In this document: one piece after another, positions 44,663 to 52,994 of the stretch
Layout: every line of letters starts with the position of its first letter
How positions within the stretch are numbered: the stretch's first letter is position 1
NCBI RefSeq assembly: GCF_002386445.1
Contig: NZ_DGIR01000002.1
Location: 68,334-132,333, forward strand
DNA length: 64,000 nt
Source: Pseudomonas sp. UBA4617
GTDB taxonomy: Bacteria; Pseudomonadota; Gammaproteobacteria; Pseudomonadales; Pseudomonadaceae
Reading direction: 5' to 3'
Position numbers and translations under genes: made by a program
Notes under the pieces: model-generated
The model's input: the letters and a program-made list of their open reading frames with translations, nothing else
The model's database searches: none
What the model was told of the DNA's origin: nothing

Positions 44663-44954
44663 GGGCAATCTCCTCGAAGCCTTGTTCCAGGCGCAGGCGG
44701 ACCACGCCTGGAGTAGCGCCGAAATCATGGATGGCGATATTCATGGCCGGCCAGGTGTGGCCTTCGAACAGGCGCTGGAACAACTGCGTCCAGCGGGCAC
44801 CGCTACCGTTGACCGAGGTCACCACCTGGACCTGCAAGGTGCCGGCGGTACCAGGTTCGATCAGTACTTCGAGGTCGCCAGAGCTGACGCAACCCACCAG
44901 CGAGCGTCCACGGCCCGGCTCGGCGGCGGGGAATTGAAAGGTCAGGGTTTCCAT
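44655..44954 (-). CDS. mdcC: malonate decarboxylase acyl carrier protein MdcC
   Basis: A 99-residue delta subunit with the attachment motif VSSGDLEVL; Ser25 should carry the phosphoribosyl-dephospho-CoA group. ATG 44954 lies 1 nt after the mdcB stop. The length is typical. Confidence 0.93.
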   Translation of the reverse strand: METLTFQFPAAEPGRGRSLVGCVSSGDLEVLIEPGTAGTLQVQVVTSVNGSGARWTQLFQRLFEGHTWPAMNIAIHDFGATPGVVRLRLEQGFEEIAHD

Positions 44955-44955
44955 G

Positions 44956-45858
44956 TCACAGGCTCCCGGCTTTGTCGAGGAGCAGGCAGGCGGCCAGCAG
45001 ATCGGCGGCACCGCCCGGTGAGGCGTTCAGGCGCAACAGTCGAGCGTCCAGCGCCCGCAGCTGGCGGCGACCGCCCAGGGTGGCACTACCGCCGGCTTCG
45101 AGTACCGCGCGGGCGCCCTGCTGCAGGGCTTGCAGGCCTTGTGGGCCGGCGCGCCAGAGCACGCAGGTATCGCTGAGCACGGCCATGATCGCCAGCAAGG
45201 CGTCAAGCCGGGCATGCGGCTCGCTGGCGCCGTTGGTGCGGCTGCGCCGCAGTTGTGGCAAGCCGTGGCCGATGACCGCGGGGAAGCCTTGCTGGGCCTG
45301 TTCGCGGGCGCCCGCCGAACCATAGCGGCGGCGCACCTGCTGACCGTGGCTGTCATGCGCAATCGTGGCCGGGTCGTCAAGCAGCGCGATGCGCCCGGCG
45401 CGGGCGGCCAGGGTAGCGGCATCAGCGCCGCCACCGAGGGCCCTGGACGCGACCAGCAGGCCCAGTGCCCAGATGGCACCACGGTGGGTGTTGATCCCGC
45501 CGGTGGCAGCCAGCATCGCCGCCTCGCCTTCGCGGCCGATATGGCCGAGGCTGGCGCGCAGCGCCTGGCCGATGCTGCCGATGGCCTGGGCGGCTTCGGC
45601 CATTTGCCGCAGGCATGGCCACAGGGCCAGCGCCGAGGCATGCATCAGGCCCAGAGTCATGTCGTGGTGGGCGCCGTTATCGCGGCGGTCGACCAGACCG
45701 GGCTTGGGCGACAGGTCGGCTTCGTCGATCAGGGCTTCCACGGCCAGGTCGGCCAGGTGGTCGGCCAGGGAGATTTCGCTGGTCCGGGCTGGCCTCTTCG
45801 CGGGCCAGCCCGGCTCTACCGGGAGCGCGCCGGTTTCGTGGATGTCGAGTGCGTTCAT
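44956..45858 (-). CDS. mdcB: triphosphoribosyl-dephospho-CoA synthase MdcB, with REP-derived N-terminal stretch
   Basis: A 300-residue CitG-family enzyme that makes the prosthetic group precursor from dephospho-CoA and ATP. Conserved parts include ALIDEADLSPKPGLVDRR, GAHHDMTLGLM and GINTHRGAIW. The ATG overlaps the mdcA stop by 1 nt (TGATG). Residues ~11-27 are coded by a REP-type repeat (45789-45826) lying between the start codon and the first conserved residues, so the N-terminus is an in-frame insertion unlikely to be needed for activity. Confidence 0.92.
   Translation of the reverse strand: MNALDIHETGALPVEPGWPAKRPARTSEISLADHLADLAVEALIDEADLSPKPGLVDRRDNGAHHDMTLGLMHASALALWPCLRQMAEAAQAIGSIGQALRASLGHIGREGEAAMLAATGGINTHRGAIWALGLLVASRALGGGADAATLAARAGRIALLDDPATIAHDSHGQQVRRRYGSAGAREQAQQGFPAVIGHGLPQLRRSRTNGASEPHARLDALLAIMAVLSDTCVLWRAGPQGLQALQQGARAVLEAGGSATLGGRRQLRALDARLLRLNASPGGAADLLAACLLLDKAGSL
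45789..45826. repeat. REP-type element inside the mdcB coding sequence
   Basis: Starting at GGCTGGCCTCTTCGCGGG and continuing as CCAGCCCGGCTCTACCGG, this matches the P. putida REP core and tail. It is read through in frame on the minus strand as part of MdcB residues ~11-27. REP elements are normally extragenic. Confidence 0.7.
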
Positions 45859-47519
45859 CACCAGCTCCTGAACCGTGCGGGCGGGTTGTACAGGCCGCCG
45901 GACCATTCGACCAGGTCGGCAATGCTGCGCGCGGCCAACAGCTCGCGGCTGGCGTCGGTGCGGCGGATGCCGAGGTCTTCCGGCAAGGCAACCAGGCCCT
46001 GCTGACGCAGGCTCAAGGTGTCCTTGGGGGCGTGACGCAGGCCGATGACAGTGACCCCGGCCACAGCGGCGATCATCTGCCGGCGTTCCTCCAGGCTGCG
46101 CGCCTTGTACAGGTAGGCAATACCTTCTTCAGTCAACAGGTGGGTGACGTCGTCGCCATAGATCATCACCGGCGCCAGCGGCATGCCGGCTTGCCTGGCC
46201 ACATCCACGGCATCCAGGGTTTCGACAAAGGTGGGCTTGCCGCCATCCTGGTAGGTCTCGACCATCTGCACCACCAGCTTGCGGCCACGTTCGAGCAGCG
46301 TTTCCGGCACCGTCATGTCCAGCCACGCCGGGCTTGCATGGCGCCGGCCACGCGGGTCGTGGCCCATGTTCGGCGCGCCACCGAAGCCGGCCAGGCGGCC
46401 ACGCGTCACAGTCGAGGAGTGGCCATCGCCATCCACCTGCAGGGTGGCGCCGATGAACAGGTCGACGGCGTACTGCCCGGCCAGCTGGCACATCATGCGG
46501 TTGGAGCGCAGCGAGCCATCGCGACCGGTGAAGAACACATCGGGGCGCTGGGCGATGTAGTCCTCCATGCCCAGTTCGGTGCCGAAGCAATGCACGCTTT
46601 CTACCCAGCCGGTCTCGATGGCCGGGATCAGCGTCGGGTGTGGGTTGAGCGTCCAGTTGCGGCAGATCTTGCCTTTCAACCCAAGGGATTCACCGTAGGT
46701 CGGCAGGATCAGTTCGATGGCAGCGGTATTGAAGCCGATGCCGTGGTTCAACGACTGCACCTGGTGTTTTTCGTAGATGCCGCGGATGGCCATCATCGCC
46801 ATCAGCACATGCACCGGCTTGATATGGCGCGGGTCGCGGGTGAACAACGGTTCTATATAGAAGGGCCGGTCGGCGACCACGATGAAATCCACCCAGGATG
46901 CCGGAATATCGACCCGTGGCAGGTCAGCGGCACGGTCCACCAGCTGGTTGACCTGGGCGATGACGATGCCGTCACTGAAGGCGGCAGGCTCCACCAGCGC
47001 CGGGGTGTCTTCGGTGCTGGGGCCGGTGTAGAGGTTGCCGTCGCGGTCGGCCATGAAGCCTGCCACCAGGGTGACGTTGGGAATCAGGTCCACCAGCAGC
47101 CGCGAGTACAGTTCGATGTAGGTGTGGATGGCCCCCACTTCCAGCAGGCCGTCTTCCAGCAACTGGCCAATGCGCAGGCTCTGCGGGCCGGCGAAGGAAA
47201 AATCCAGTTTGCGCGCGATGCCGCGTTCGAACAGGTCCAGGTGCTCGGCGCGGCTGACGCTGGGCATGATCATGTGCAGGTCATGCAGGCGTCCGGGGTC
47301 GACCTTGGCCAACGCACGCGAGAGAAAGTCGGCCTGCTTCTGGTTGTTGCCTTCCAGTACCACCCGGTCGCCGGGGGCCAGCAGCAGTTCCAGGGCTTCG
47401 ACGATACGTTCGGTGGGCAGCACGACGCCATCGGCGAGGTGGCGTACCCGGTCAAGGCGGCGCTGCTTCTCGGCGCGCCGTCGCGACCATTGCGGCGGTG
47501 GATGCTGTGTTGTTGTCAT
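45858..47519 (-). CDS. mdcA: malonate decarboxylase alpha subunit, acetyl-ACP:malonate ACP transferase MdcA
   Basis: A 553-residue CoA-transferase-like subunit that exchanges acetyl for malonyl on the MdcC prosthetic group. Typical stretches are LEGNNQKQADFLSRAL, CFGTELGMEDYIAQRPD and GDDVTHLLTEEG. ATG 47519 has GGAG upstream. It is the first gene of the mdcABCDEGH-madLM operon. No mdcR-type LysR gene is adjacent. Confidence 0.94.
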   Translation of the reverse strand: MTTTQHPPPQWSRRRAEKQRRLDRVRHLADGVVLPTERIVEALELLLAPGDRVVLEGNNQKQADFLSRALAKVDPGRLHDLHMIMPSVSRAEHLDLFERGIARKLDFSFAGPQSLRIGQLLEDGLLEVGAIHTYIELYSRLLVDLIPNVTLVAGFMADRDGNLYTGPSTEDTPALVEPAAFSDGIVIAQVNQLVDRAADLPRVDIPASWVDFIVVADRPFYIEPLFTRDPRHIKPVHVLMAMMAIRGIYEKHQVQSLNHGIGFNTAAIELILPTYGESLGLKGKICRNWTLNPHPTLIPAIETGWVESVHCFGTELGMEDYIAQRPDVFFTGRDGSLRSNRMMCQLAGQYAVDLFIGATLQVDGDGHSSTVTRGRLAGFGGAPNMGHDPRGRRHASPAWLDMTVPETLLERGRKLVVQMVETYQDGGKPTFVETLDAVDVARQAGMPLAPVMIYGDDVTHLLTEEGIAYLYKARSLEERRQMIAAVAGVTVIGLRHAPKDTLSLRQQGLVALPEDLGIRRTDASRELLAARSIADLVEWSGGLYNPPARFRSW

Positions 47520-47816
47520 GGTGACTCCACGGGTTCGCTGTCGTGGGACCACCTTAGGGCCGGGGGAGCTGGCGCATCAATCAAGCTCACGGGCTGATCG
47601 TTACGGCCAGGTTAACGAATGCCGGGGTCGACTGCCTACGTTCGAGGGCCAGGCGAATTGTTGCTAGAGTGGCGATATCCTTGCCAAGGTAAAAATGCAG
47701 AATCCCCCTGCAGATTTGTCGATTGTGCACGGTAAATTCGCATGACAGGATTCTGCGATCCTCCAGCGAACTCCAGACTTCACTTGGAAAATCAATAACA
47801 AAGCAGGGAGAACGCA
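47520..47816. other. intergenic region between mdcA and the divergent hydrolase gene
   Basis: A 297-nt promoter region for both directions, more A/T-rich than its surroundings. A small palindrome CCTTGCCAAGG lies near 47679-47689. I see no convincing -35/-10 pair or recognised operator. Confidence 0.5.
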
Positions 47817-48887
47817 ATGACTGCGCACGCTACTACCTCAGCCACCGACCCTGTACTGGCCGAAGTCCGCAACCACATCGGCCACCTGACCCTGAACCGC
47901 CCTGCCGGCCTCAATGCCCTGACCCTGGACATGGTGCGCAGCCTGCGCCGCCACCTCGACCTGTGGGCCAGCGACCCGCAGGTGCAAGCCGTGGTACTGC
48001 GTGGCGAGGGCCCCAAAGGCTTCTGTGCCGGTGGCGACATCCGTTCGCTGCATGACAGCTTCAAGGCTGGCGAAACACTGCATGAAACCTTCTTCGTCGA
48101 GGAATACGCGCTCGACCTGGCCATCCACCATTACCGCAAGCCGGTACTGGTGCTGATGGACGGCTTCACCCTGGGCGGCGGCATGGGCCTGGCCCAGGGC
48201 TGCGAGCTGCGCGTTGTCACCGAGCGCAGCCGCCTGGGCATGCCTGAAGTGGGCATTGGCTACTTCCCGGATGTCGGCGGCAGCTACTTCCTGTCGCGCA
48301 TCCCCGGCGAACTGGGCACCTACCTGGGCGTCAGCGGCACCCAGATCCAGGCCGCCGATGCGCTGTACTGCGGCCTGGCCGACTGGTACCTGGCCAGCGA
48401 CAAGCTCGCCGCCCTCGACCAAGGCCTCGACCAGCTGCGCTTCGGCGACCACCCGCTCAAGGACCTGCAGAACCTGCTGGCCAGGCTTGGCACCCAGGCG
48501 CTCGACAATGCCCCGCTGGAAAAACTGCGCCCGGTCATCGACCACTTCTTCGCCCTGCCCGATGTGTCGGCGATCGTCGAGCAACTGCGGGCGGTCAGCA
48601 TTGGCGACAGCCACGCCTGGGCCGTGGCCACCGCCGACCAGCTGGAAAGCCGCTCGCCGCTGGCCATGGCGGTTACCCTGGAGATGCTGCGCCGCGGCCG
48701 CCACCTGGGCCTTGAGGAGTGCTTTGCCATGGAGCTGCACCTGGACCGTCAGTGGTTCCAGCACGGCGACATCATCGAGGGCGTACGTGCACTGATCATC
48801 GACAAGGACAAGCAGCCACGCTGGAACCCGCCGACCCTGGCCGCCTTGCAGCGCCAGCGCGTCGATCAATTCTTCGAAGGCCTGTGA
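47817..48887 (+). CDS. 3-hydroxyisobutyryl-CoA hydrolase (crotonase family)
   Basis: A 356-residue enoyl-CoA hydratase/isomerase-fold protein of the HIBCH type: FCAGGDIRSLH, GFTLGGGMGLAQG, the hallmark MPEVGIGYFPDVGGSY and a long C-terminal region absent in ordinary crotonases. It should release 3-hydroxyisobutyrate from its CoA ester in valine breakdown. It is co-directional with an acyl-CoA dehydrogenase 16 nt downstream, which supports a branched-chain pathway. Some related proteins act on other 3-hydroxyacyl-CoAs. Confidence 0.85.
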   Translation: MTAHATTSATDPVLAEVRNHIGHLTLNRPAGLNALTLDMVRSLRRHLDLWASDPQVQAVVLRGEGPKGFCAGGDIRSLHDSFKAGETLHETFFVEEYALDLAIHHYRKPVLVLMDGFTLGGGMGLAQGCELRVVTERSRLGMPEVGIGYFPDVGGSYFLSRIPGELGTYLGVSGTQIQAADALYCGLADWYLASDKLAALDQGLDQLRFGDHPLKDLQNLLARLGTQALDNAPLEKLRPVIDHFFALPDVSAIVEQLRAVSIGDSHAWAVATADQLESRSPLAMAVTLEMLRRGRHLGLEECFAMELHLDRQWFQHGDIIEGVRALIIDKDKQPRWNPPTLAALQRQRVDQFFEGL

Positions 48888-48903
48888 GCCGGGGAGTACA
48901 CAG

Positions 48904-50055
48904 ATGCAAGACCTGGAACTGAGCGAAGAACAGATCATGATCCGCGACATGGCCCGGGACTTCTCCCGTGGCGAGATCGCCCCGCATGCCCAGGCCTGGG
49001 AAAAGGCCGGCTGGATCGACGATGGCGTGGTACGCAAGATGGGCGAACTGGGCTTGCTCGGCATGGTCGTGCCGGAACAGTTCGGCGGCAGCTATACCGA
49101 CTATGTCGCCTACGCCCTGGCCGTGGAAGAAATCGCCGCCGGCTGCGGTGCCACCGGGGCGATGATGAGTATCCACAACTCGGTGGGCTGCGGCCCGCTG
49201 CTGGCCTACGGCACGGCGGAGCAGCAACAGCAGTGGTTGCCGCGCCTGGCCAGCGGCGAGGTCATCGGTTGCTTCTGCCTGACCGAACCGCAGGCCGGCT
49301 CCGAAGCGCACAACCTGCGCACCCGCGCCGAGCTGGTGGACGGCCAGTGGGTAATCAACGGCGCCAAGCAGTTCGTCAGCAACGCCCGCCGCGCCGGGTT
49401 GGCGATCGTCTTCGCGGTGACTGACCCCGAGCTGGGCAAAAAAGGCCTGTCGGCATTCCTGGTACCCACCGACAACCCGGGCTTCAAGGTCGACCGCAGC
49501 GAGCACAAGATGGGCATCCGCGCCTCCGATACCTGTGCGGTGACCTTTGACAACTGCTGCATCCCCGCTGCCAATATCCTCGGTGAACGTGGCAAGGGCC
49601 TGGCCATTGCCCTGTCCAACCTCGAAGGCGGCCGAATCGGCATCGCCGCCCAAGCCTTGGGCATTGCCCGTGCCGCATTCGAGGCGGCGCTGCTGTACTC
49701 ACGTGACCGCGTGCAATTCGGCAAGCCGATAAACGAGCACCAGAGCATCGCCAACCTGCTGGCTGACATGCAGGTACAGGTCAATGCCGCGCGCCTGCTG
49801 ATCCTGCATGCCGCGCGCCTGCGCAGCGCGGCCAGGCCGTGCCTGTCGGAGGCGTCACAGGCCAAGCTGTTCGCCTCGGAAATGGCCGAGCGGGTGTGCT
49901 CGATGGCGATCCAGGTGCATGGCGGGTATGGCTACCTGGAGGACTACCCGGTGGAGCGCTACTACCGCGATGCGCGGATCACGCAGATCTATGAAGGCTC
50001 GAGCGAGATCCAGCGGATGCTGATTGCCCGGGAGTTGAAGCACTACCCTCTGTAA
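48904..50055 (+). CDS. acyl-CoA dehydrogenase, probably isobutyryl-CoA type
   Basis: A 383-residue flavoprotein with the full family pattern: CFCLTEPQAGSEA (FAD/substrate), the ADH-type MGIRASDTC, GRIGIAAQALGIARAAFE, and QVHGGYGYLEDYPVERYYRDARI near the end. The likely catalytic Glu is in the C-terminal IYEGSSEIQ region, as in short- and branched-chain enzymes. Pairing with an HIBCH-like hydrolase suggests isobutyryl-CoA (valine) as substrate, but this is inference. Confidence 0.88.
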   Translation: MQDLELSEEQIMIRDMARDFSRGEIAPHAQAWEKAGWIDDGVVRKMGELGLLGMVVPEQFGGSYTDYVAYALAVEEIAAGCGATGAMMSIHNSVGCGPLLAYGTAEQQQQWLPRLASGEVIGCFCLTEPQAGSEAHNLRTRAELVDGQWVINGAKQFVSNARRAGLAIVFAVTDPELGKKGLSAFLVPTDNPGFKVDRSEHKMGIRASDTCAVTFDNCCIPAANILGERGKGLAIALSNLEGGRIGIAAQALGIARAAFEAALLYSRDRVQFGKPINEHQSIANLLADMQVQVNAARLLILHAARLRSAARPCLSEASQAKLFASEMAERVCSMAIQVHGGYGYLEDYPVERYYRDARITQIYEGSSEIQRMLIARELKHYPL

Positions 50056-50070
50056 ATAGCCGCAATGCCG

Positions 50071-50087
50071 GGGCCGCTGTGCGGCCC
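50071..50087 (+). terminator. hairpin after the acyl-CoA dehydrogenase gene
   Basis: GGGCCGC (50071-50077), TGT loop, GCGGCCC (50081-50087): a perfect 7-bp stem 16 nt after the stop. There is no T tract. Confidence 0.5.
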
Positions 50088-50092
50088 ATGGC

Positions 50093-50165
50093 CGGCAAGC
50101 CAGCGCTCACACCGACCGCATCGGTGTCAAACCTGGTGCAGTACCCTGTGGGAGGCGGCTTGCCG
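50093..50165. repeat. pair of inverted REP units
   Basis: CGGCAAGCC (50093-50101) and its exact complement GGCTTGCCG (50157-50165) flank a 55-nt spacer that includes CTGTGGGAGGC, a common P. putida REP tail. The arrangement resembles a BIME-like pair. The gap 50056-50219 holds no gene. Confidence 0.6.
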
Positions 50166-50219
50166 ACGATATGGCCAGTGCAGGCATGTACAAAGGCGCT
50201 AGCCACTTCAGGCCACAAG

Positions 50220-51152
50220 TCAGCGCCAATAACGCGCATCATCCACCACGCTGGTATGCCCCTCGAACAACGCCGGCAACTGCTCCTTGAGGTAATCGAT
50301 CCAGGTCCGCACCTTGGCATCCAGGTAATGGCGTGACGGGTACATCGCGTACAGCGCATTCTCCCTCAGCCGGTACGGCGCCAGCAGCCGGCACAAGCGC
50401 CCTTGTTCGATCGCCTGGCTGGCGGTATAGAACGGCAACAGGCCAATGCCCATGCCCAGCTCGCTGGCCACCAGCATGGCGTCGGCGACGTTGGTGGAGA
50501 AACTGTCGTTCGGCGCGATCACGCACTGGTCCCCCCCCTGCGGGAACACCCAGTCACCTTCGTACATCGGGTAGGCCATGCGCAGGCAACGGTGCTGGTG
50601 CAGGTCTTCCGGACGTTCGGGTACACCGTGGGCCTGCAGGTAGCTGGGCGCCGCGCAGGGGATGCTGAAGATGTTGCCCAGCGGCACGGCAATCAACTGC
50701 GAATCCGGCAGGGCACCGTCTACGGTGATCACCACGTCATGCCCTTCGGCCAGCGGGTCCGGGTTGCGCTGGGACAGGGTCAGCTCGATCACCACCTCCG
50801 GGCACAGGGCGTTGTAGCCGGCCACCAGCGGCATCAGCAACAGCCCCAGCCCATGCGGGCAATGCAGGCGCAGGCGGCCACGCGGGGTCAGGTGTGCACC
50901 ACGGGCTTCGCCCACCGCTTCCTCGGTCAACAGCAGGATCTGCCGGGAACGCTCAAGAAACCGCTCGCCAGCTTCGCTCATGCGCAAACGCCGCGTCGTA
51001 CGGTGCAACAGGCGGGTCTGCAGCTGGTTTTCCAGCTCGGCAACAATGCGCGACACTTGCGCTGCGGAAATGTCCAGGGCATTGGCAGCCGCAGCGAAGC
51101 TGCCGCATTCCACTACCCGGGCGAAGGTACGCATGGCATGCAGCATGTCCAT
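50220..51152 (-). CDS. LysR-family transcriptional regulator
   Basis: A 310-residue LysR protein: an N-terminal winged helix (MRTFARVVECGSFAAAANALDISAAQVSRIVAELE, read in parts) and a periplasmic-binding-like effector domain. ATG 51152 has AAGGAG at good spacing. It is divergent from the DUF2790 gene with 120 nt between. The subfamily resembles CrgA/YafC-like regulators that often control a divergent gene, but its effector is unknown. Confidence 0.88.
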   Translation of the reverse strand: MDMLHAMRTFARVVECGSFAAAANALDISAAQVSRIVAELENQLQTRLLHRTTRRLRMSEAGERFLERSRQILLLTEEAVGEARGAHLTPRGRLRLHCPHGLGLLLMPLVAGYNALCPEVVIELTLSQRNPDPLAEGHDVVITVDGALPDSQLIAVPLGNIFSIPCAAPSYLQAHGVPERPEDLHQHRCLRMAYPMYEGDWVFPQGGDQCVIAPNDSFSTNVADAMLVASELGMGIGLLPFYTASQAIEQGRLCRLLAPYRLRENALYAMYPSRHYLDAKVRTWIDYLKEQLPALFEGHTSVVDDARYWR

Positions 51153-51275
51153 GGAGGGCTCCTTGTTCGATGTATTCTTGCGCCGCAGGCAGGAATCTAT
51201 CACGGATTGGCCCATTTATTGTGGATGACCAATGAATCCATCATGAGTCATCCATTGAAAAAGGAGCCCTCCATG
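51150..51275. repeat. 15-bp perfect inverted repeat covering both translation starts
   Basis: CATGGAGGGCTCCTT at 51150-51164 is the exact complement of AAGGAGCCCTCCATG at 51261-51275. Each copy holds the SD and start codon of one of the two divergent genes. The 96-bp interval between them contains the promoters. Confidence 0.85.
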
Positions 51276-51533
51276 AAACGCTCGATCCCGGCCCTTGTCG
51301 TCGCCACCACCCTCGCCTCGTTCGGCGCCTTCGCCGACACCGGCAATAGCCAGCCGGTGAGCAGCCACTATCAATACGGCATGCCGCTGGACGTGGCCAA
51401 GGTCATCTCCATCACACCACCCAGCAATGCCGCCGACTGCCAGGTTGGCACCGCGCACATGGTGTATGTCGACCATCAGGGACAAAAGCGCGAGATCGAC
51501 TACCGGGAGATGGGCAACTGCTCGCAGCAGTGA
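51273..51533 (+). CDS. DUF2790 small exported protein
   Basis: An 86-residue protein with a signal peptide (cleavage near AFADT) and the DUF2790 pattern YQYGMPLDVAKVISI...C...MVYVDHQGQKREIDYREMG (read in parts); two Cys may form a disulfide. This family is common in pseudomonads and of unknown function, with some members copper- or stress-responsive. ATG 51273 has AAGGAG 8 nt upstream. It lies divergent from the LysR gene. Confidence 0.82.
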   Translation: MKRSIPALVVATTLASFGAFADTGNSQPVSSHYQYGMPLDVAKVISITPPSNAADCQVGTAHMVYVDHQGQKREIDYREMGNCSQQ

Positions 51534-51534
51534 G

Positions 51535-52227
51535 TCAGGCCAGTACCGCGTTGATCCAGCGCACCTGCTGGTTGAAGTCATCGATCTTCGCCTGAGGCAC
51601 CGCATCGCGGGCACGTTCGAAGTTGGCCAGGGTCTGCTGCTTCTGCCGCAGCATGCGCCGCCACTTGACCAGGAACGCCTCGCTCTTCTCCTGCAACAGC
51701 AGCGGGCCGAAGTACAACTGTTCGGCGCTGTATGCCGCCGTACCGGGCTCGGCGACGATGATCTCGTAGTCGAAGCGGTTCTCCCGCAACAGTTCTTCGC
51801 TGACGATGCGCAAACCATTGTCCGTCAGCCATTGACGCAGTTCGCGCTCACCGCCATTGGGTTGCAGCACCAGGCGGGTGACGCCGGCCAGGCGCTGCTT
51901 GCCGGCCTCGAGAATGCCACACATGGTATCGCCGCCCATGCCGCAGAGGCTGATCACCGAGATACGGTCCTGCGGCTCGATCGCGGCCAGGCCATCGGCC
52001 AGGCGCACGCCGACCCGGCCTTCCAGGCCGTTCCTGCGCACGTTGCGCCGGGCGGAGGCGAATGGCGTTGGCGCCACCTCACCGGCAACCGCCGCCTCCA
52101 GCACGCCGCGCAACATCAAGGCCACCGGCAGGTAGCCATGGTCCGAGCCAATGTCGGCCAGGCGCGCGCCCTGCGGCACATGGGCTGCCACACGCTCCAG
52201 GCGCCTGGACAAGGTCTGTTCGTTCAA
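51535..52227 (-). CDS. trmK: TrmK-family tRNA (adenine22-N1)-methyltransferase
   Basis: A 230-residue SAM-dependent methyltransferase (COG2384): motif I ADIGSDHGYLPVAL, ISLCGMGGDTMCGIL and LQPNGGERELRQWL. The family methylates N1 of A22 in tRNA; it is best known in Gram-positives but also annotated in pseudomonads. The start is read as TTG 52227, with AGGGGG 7 nt upstream; no in-frame ATG fits. It converges with DUF2790, with 1 nt between the stops. Confidence 0.82.
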   Translation of the reverse strand: MNEQTLSRRLERVAAHVPQGARLADIGSDHGYLPVALMLRGVLEAAVAGEVAPTPFASARRNVRRNGLEGRVGVRLADGLAAIEPQDRISVISLCGMGGDTMCGILEAGKQRLAGVTRLVLQPNGGERELRQWLTDNGLRIVSEELLRENRFDYEIIVAEPGTAAYSAEQLYFGPLLLQEKSEAFLVKWRRMLRQKQQTLANFERARDAVPQAKIDDFNQQVRWINAVLA

Positions 52228-52364
52228 GGTAGCCCCCTGGCTTTGCAATGGGGCGCGATTCTGACGGCGAACGCCGCATATTTCAAACACCGGGCTGCCC
52301 TCGACCGGGCCAGCGCGCTCGCGTAGGCTTGCCGCTTTCCTTCCGTTGCAAGGCAAGTCACACC

Positions 52365-52745
52365 ATGGCAAATGCAGACATCATCTACACCCCGGACCCG
52401 GACGCCGAATCGATCTCCTCTGACGTCGCCGAATTCAATGGCGTACTGGTCACCACCCAGATCCCGACCCACGCCGATGGCAGCCTGGAACTGGGCGACA
52501 TCGTCGCGCAGAGCGAGTGCACCCTGCAGGCGCTGAAGGTTGCCCTGGAAAAGGCCGGCAGCGGCATGGACCGGGTATTGCACCTGACCATCTACCTCAC
52601 CGACATGGCCGACCGCGCGGCGTTCAACGAGGTGTACCAGCGTTTCTTCAGCAAGCCCTGGCCGGTACGCGCTGCGGTGGGCGTGGCCGCGCTGGCGGTG
52701 GAAGGCATGCGCGTGGAAGTGACCGCAATGGCCGCCAAGCGCTGA
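52365..52745 (+). CDS. RidA-family reactive intermediate deaminase
   Basis: A 126-residue YjgF/YER057c/UK114-family protein with conserved VTTQIPTHADGSLELGDIV, KVALEKAGSGMDRVLHLTIYL and the C-terminal VRAAVGVAAL...VEVTAMA. RidA proteins hydrolyse enamine/imine intermediates. The conserved Arg of RidA is present in VRAAV. It may be a Rid subfamily other than RidA itself. Divergent from trmK with 137 nt between. Confidence 0.88.
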   Translation: MANADIIYTPDPDAESISSDVAEFNGVLVTTQIPTHADGSLELGDIVAQSECTLQALKVALEKAGSGMDRVLHLTIYLTDMADRAAFNEVYQRFFSKPWPVRAAVGVAALAVEGMRVEVTAMAAKR

Positions 52746-52994
52746 TCGATCCACAACGCACACTCCCTGCAGGGGCAGCCTTGTAGTTCGCGAAAGGGGG
52801 CGCAGCGCGCCAGGCCATCAGCTGCGCCGCCAATGTCGCCGAGGCCGCGTCGCCGCCCACCGCGTCGCAAGGCCGCTCCTGCACGGAACCGCATCCGCTA
52901 GCGACCGACACCTCTCGGCACCGCAATGGTGCCGCCGGCCGCTTTCGCCGCTACAATGCCTGCCTAAACCGTGCCAGCCCGAACCTATAAAGAC
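52746..52994. other. intergenic region with REP-like sequence and a -10 element
   Basis: Holds GC-rich inverted segments ending in GCAAGGCCGCTCCTGCA (REP-like). A good -10 hexamer TACAAT lies at 52952-52957, ~38 nt before the rlhA-like start; a matching -35 is not evident. No gene seen. Confidence 0.4.

Noticed and set aside
47672..47686. Possible sigma54 promoter for mdcA (TGGCAA-N5-TCGC on the minus strand)
   Set aside because: Two mismatches in key positions, ~150 nt from mdcA, and mdc operons are not known to use sigma54.
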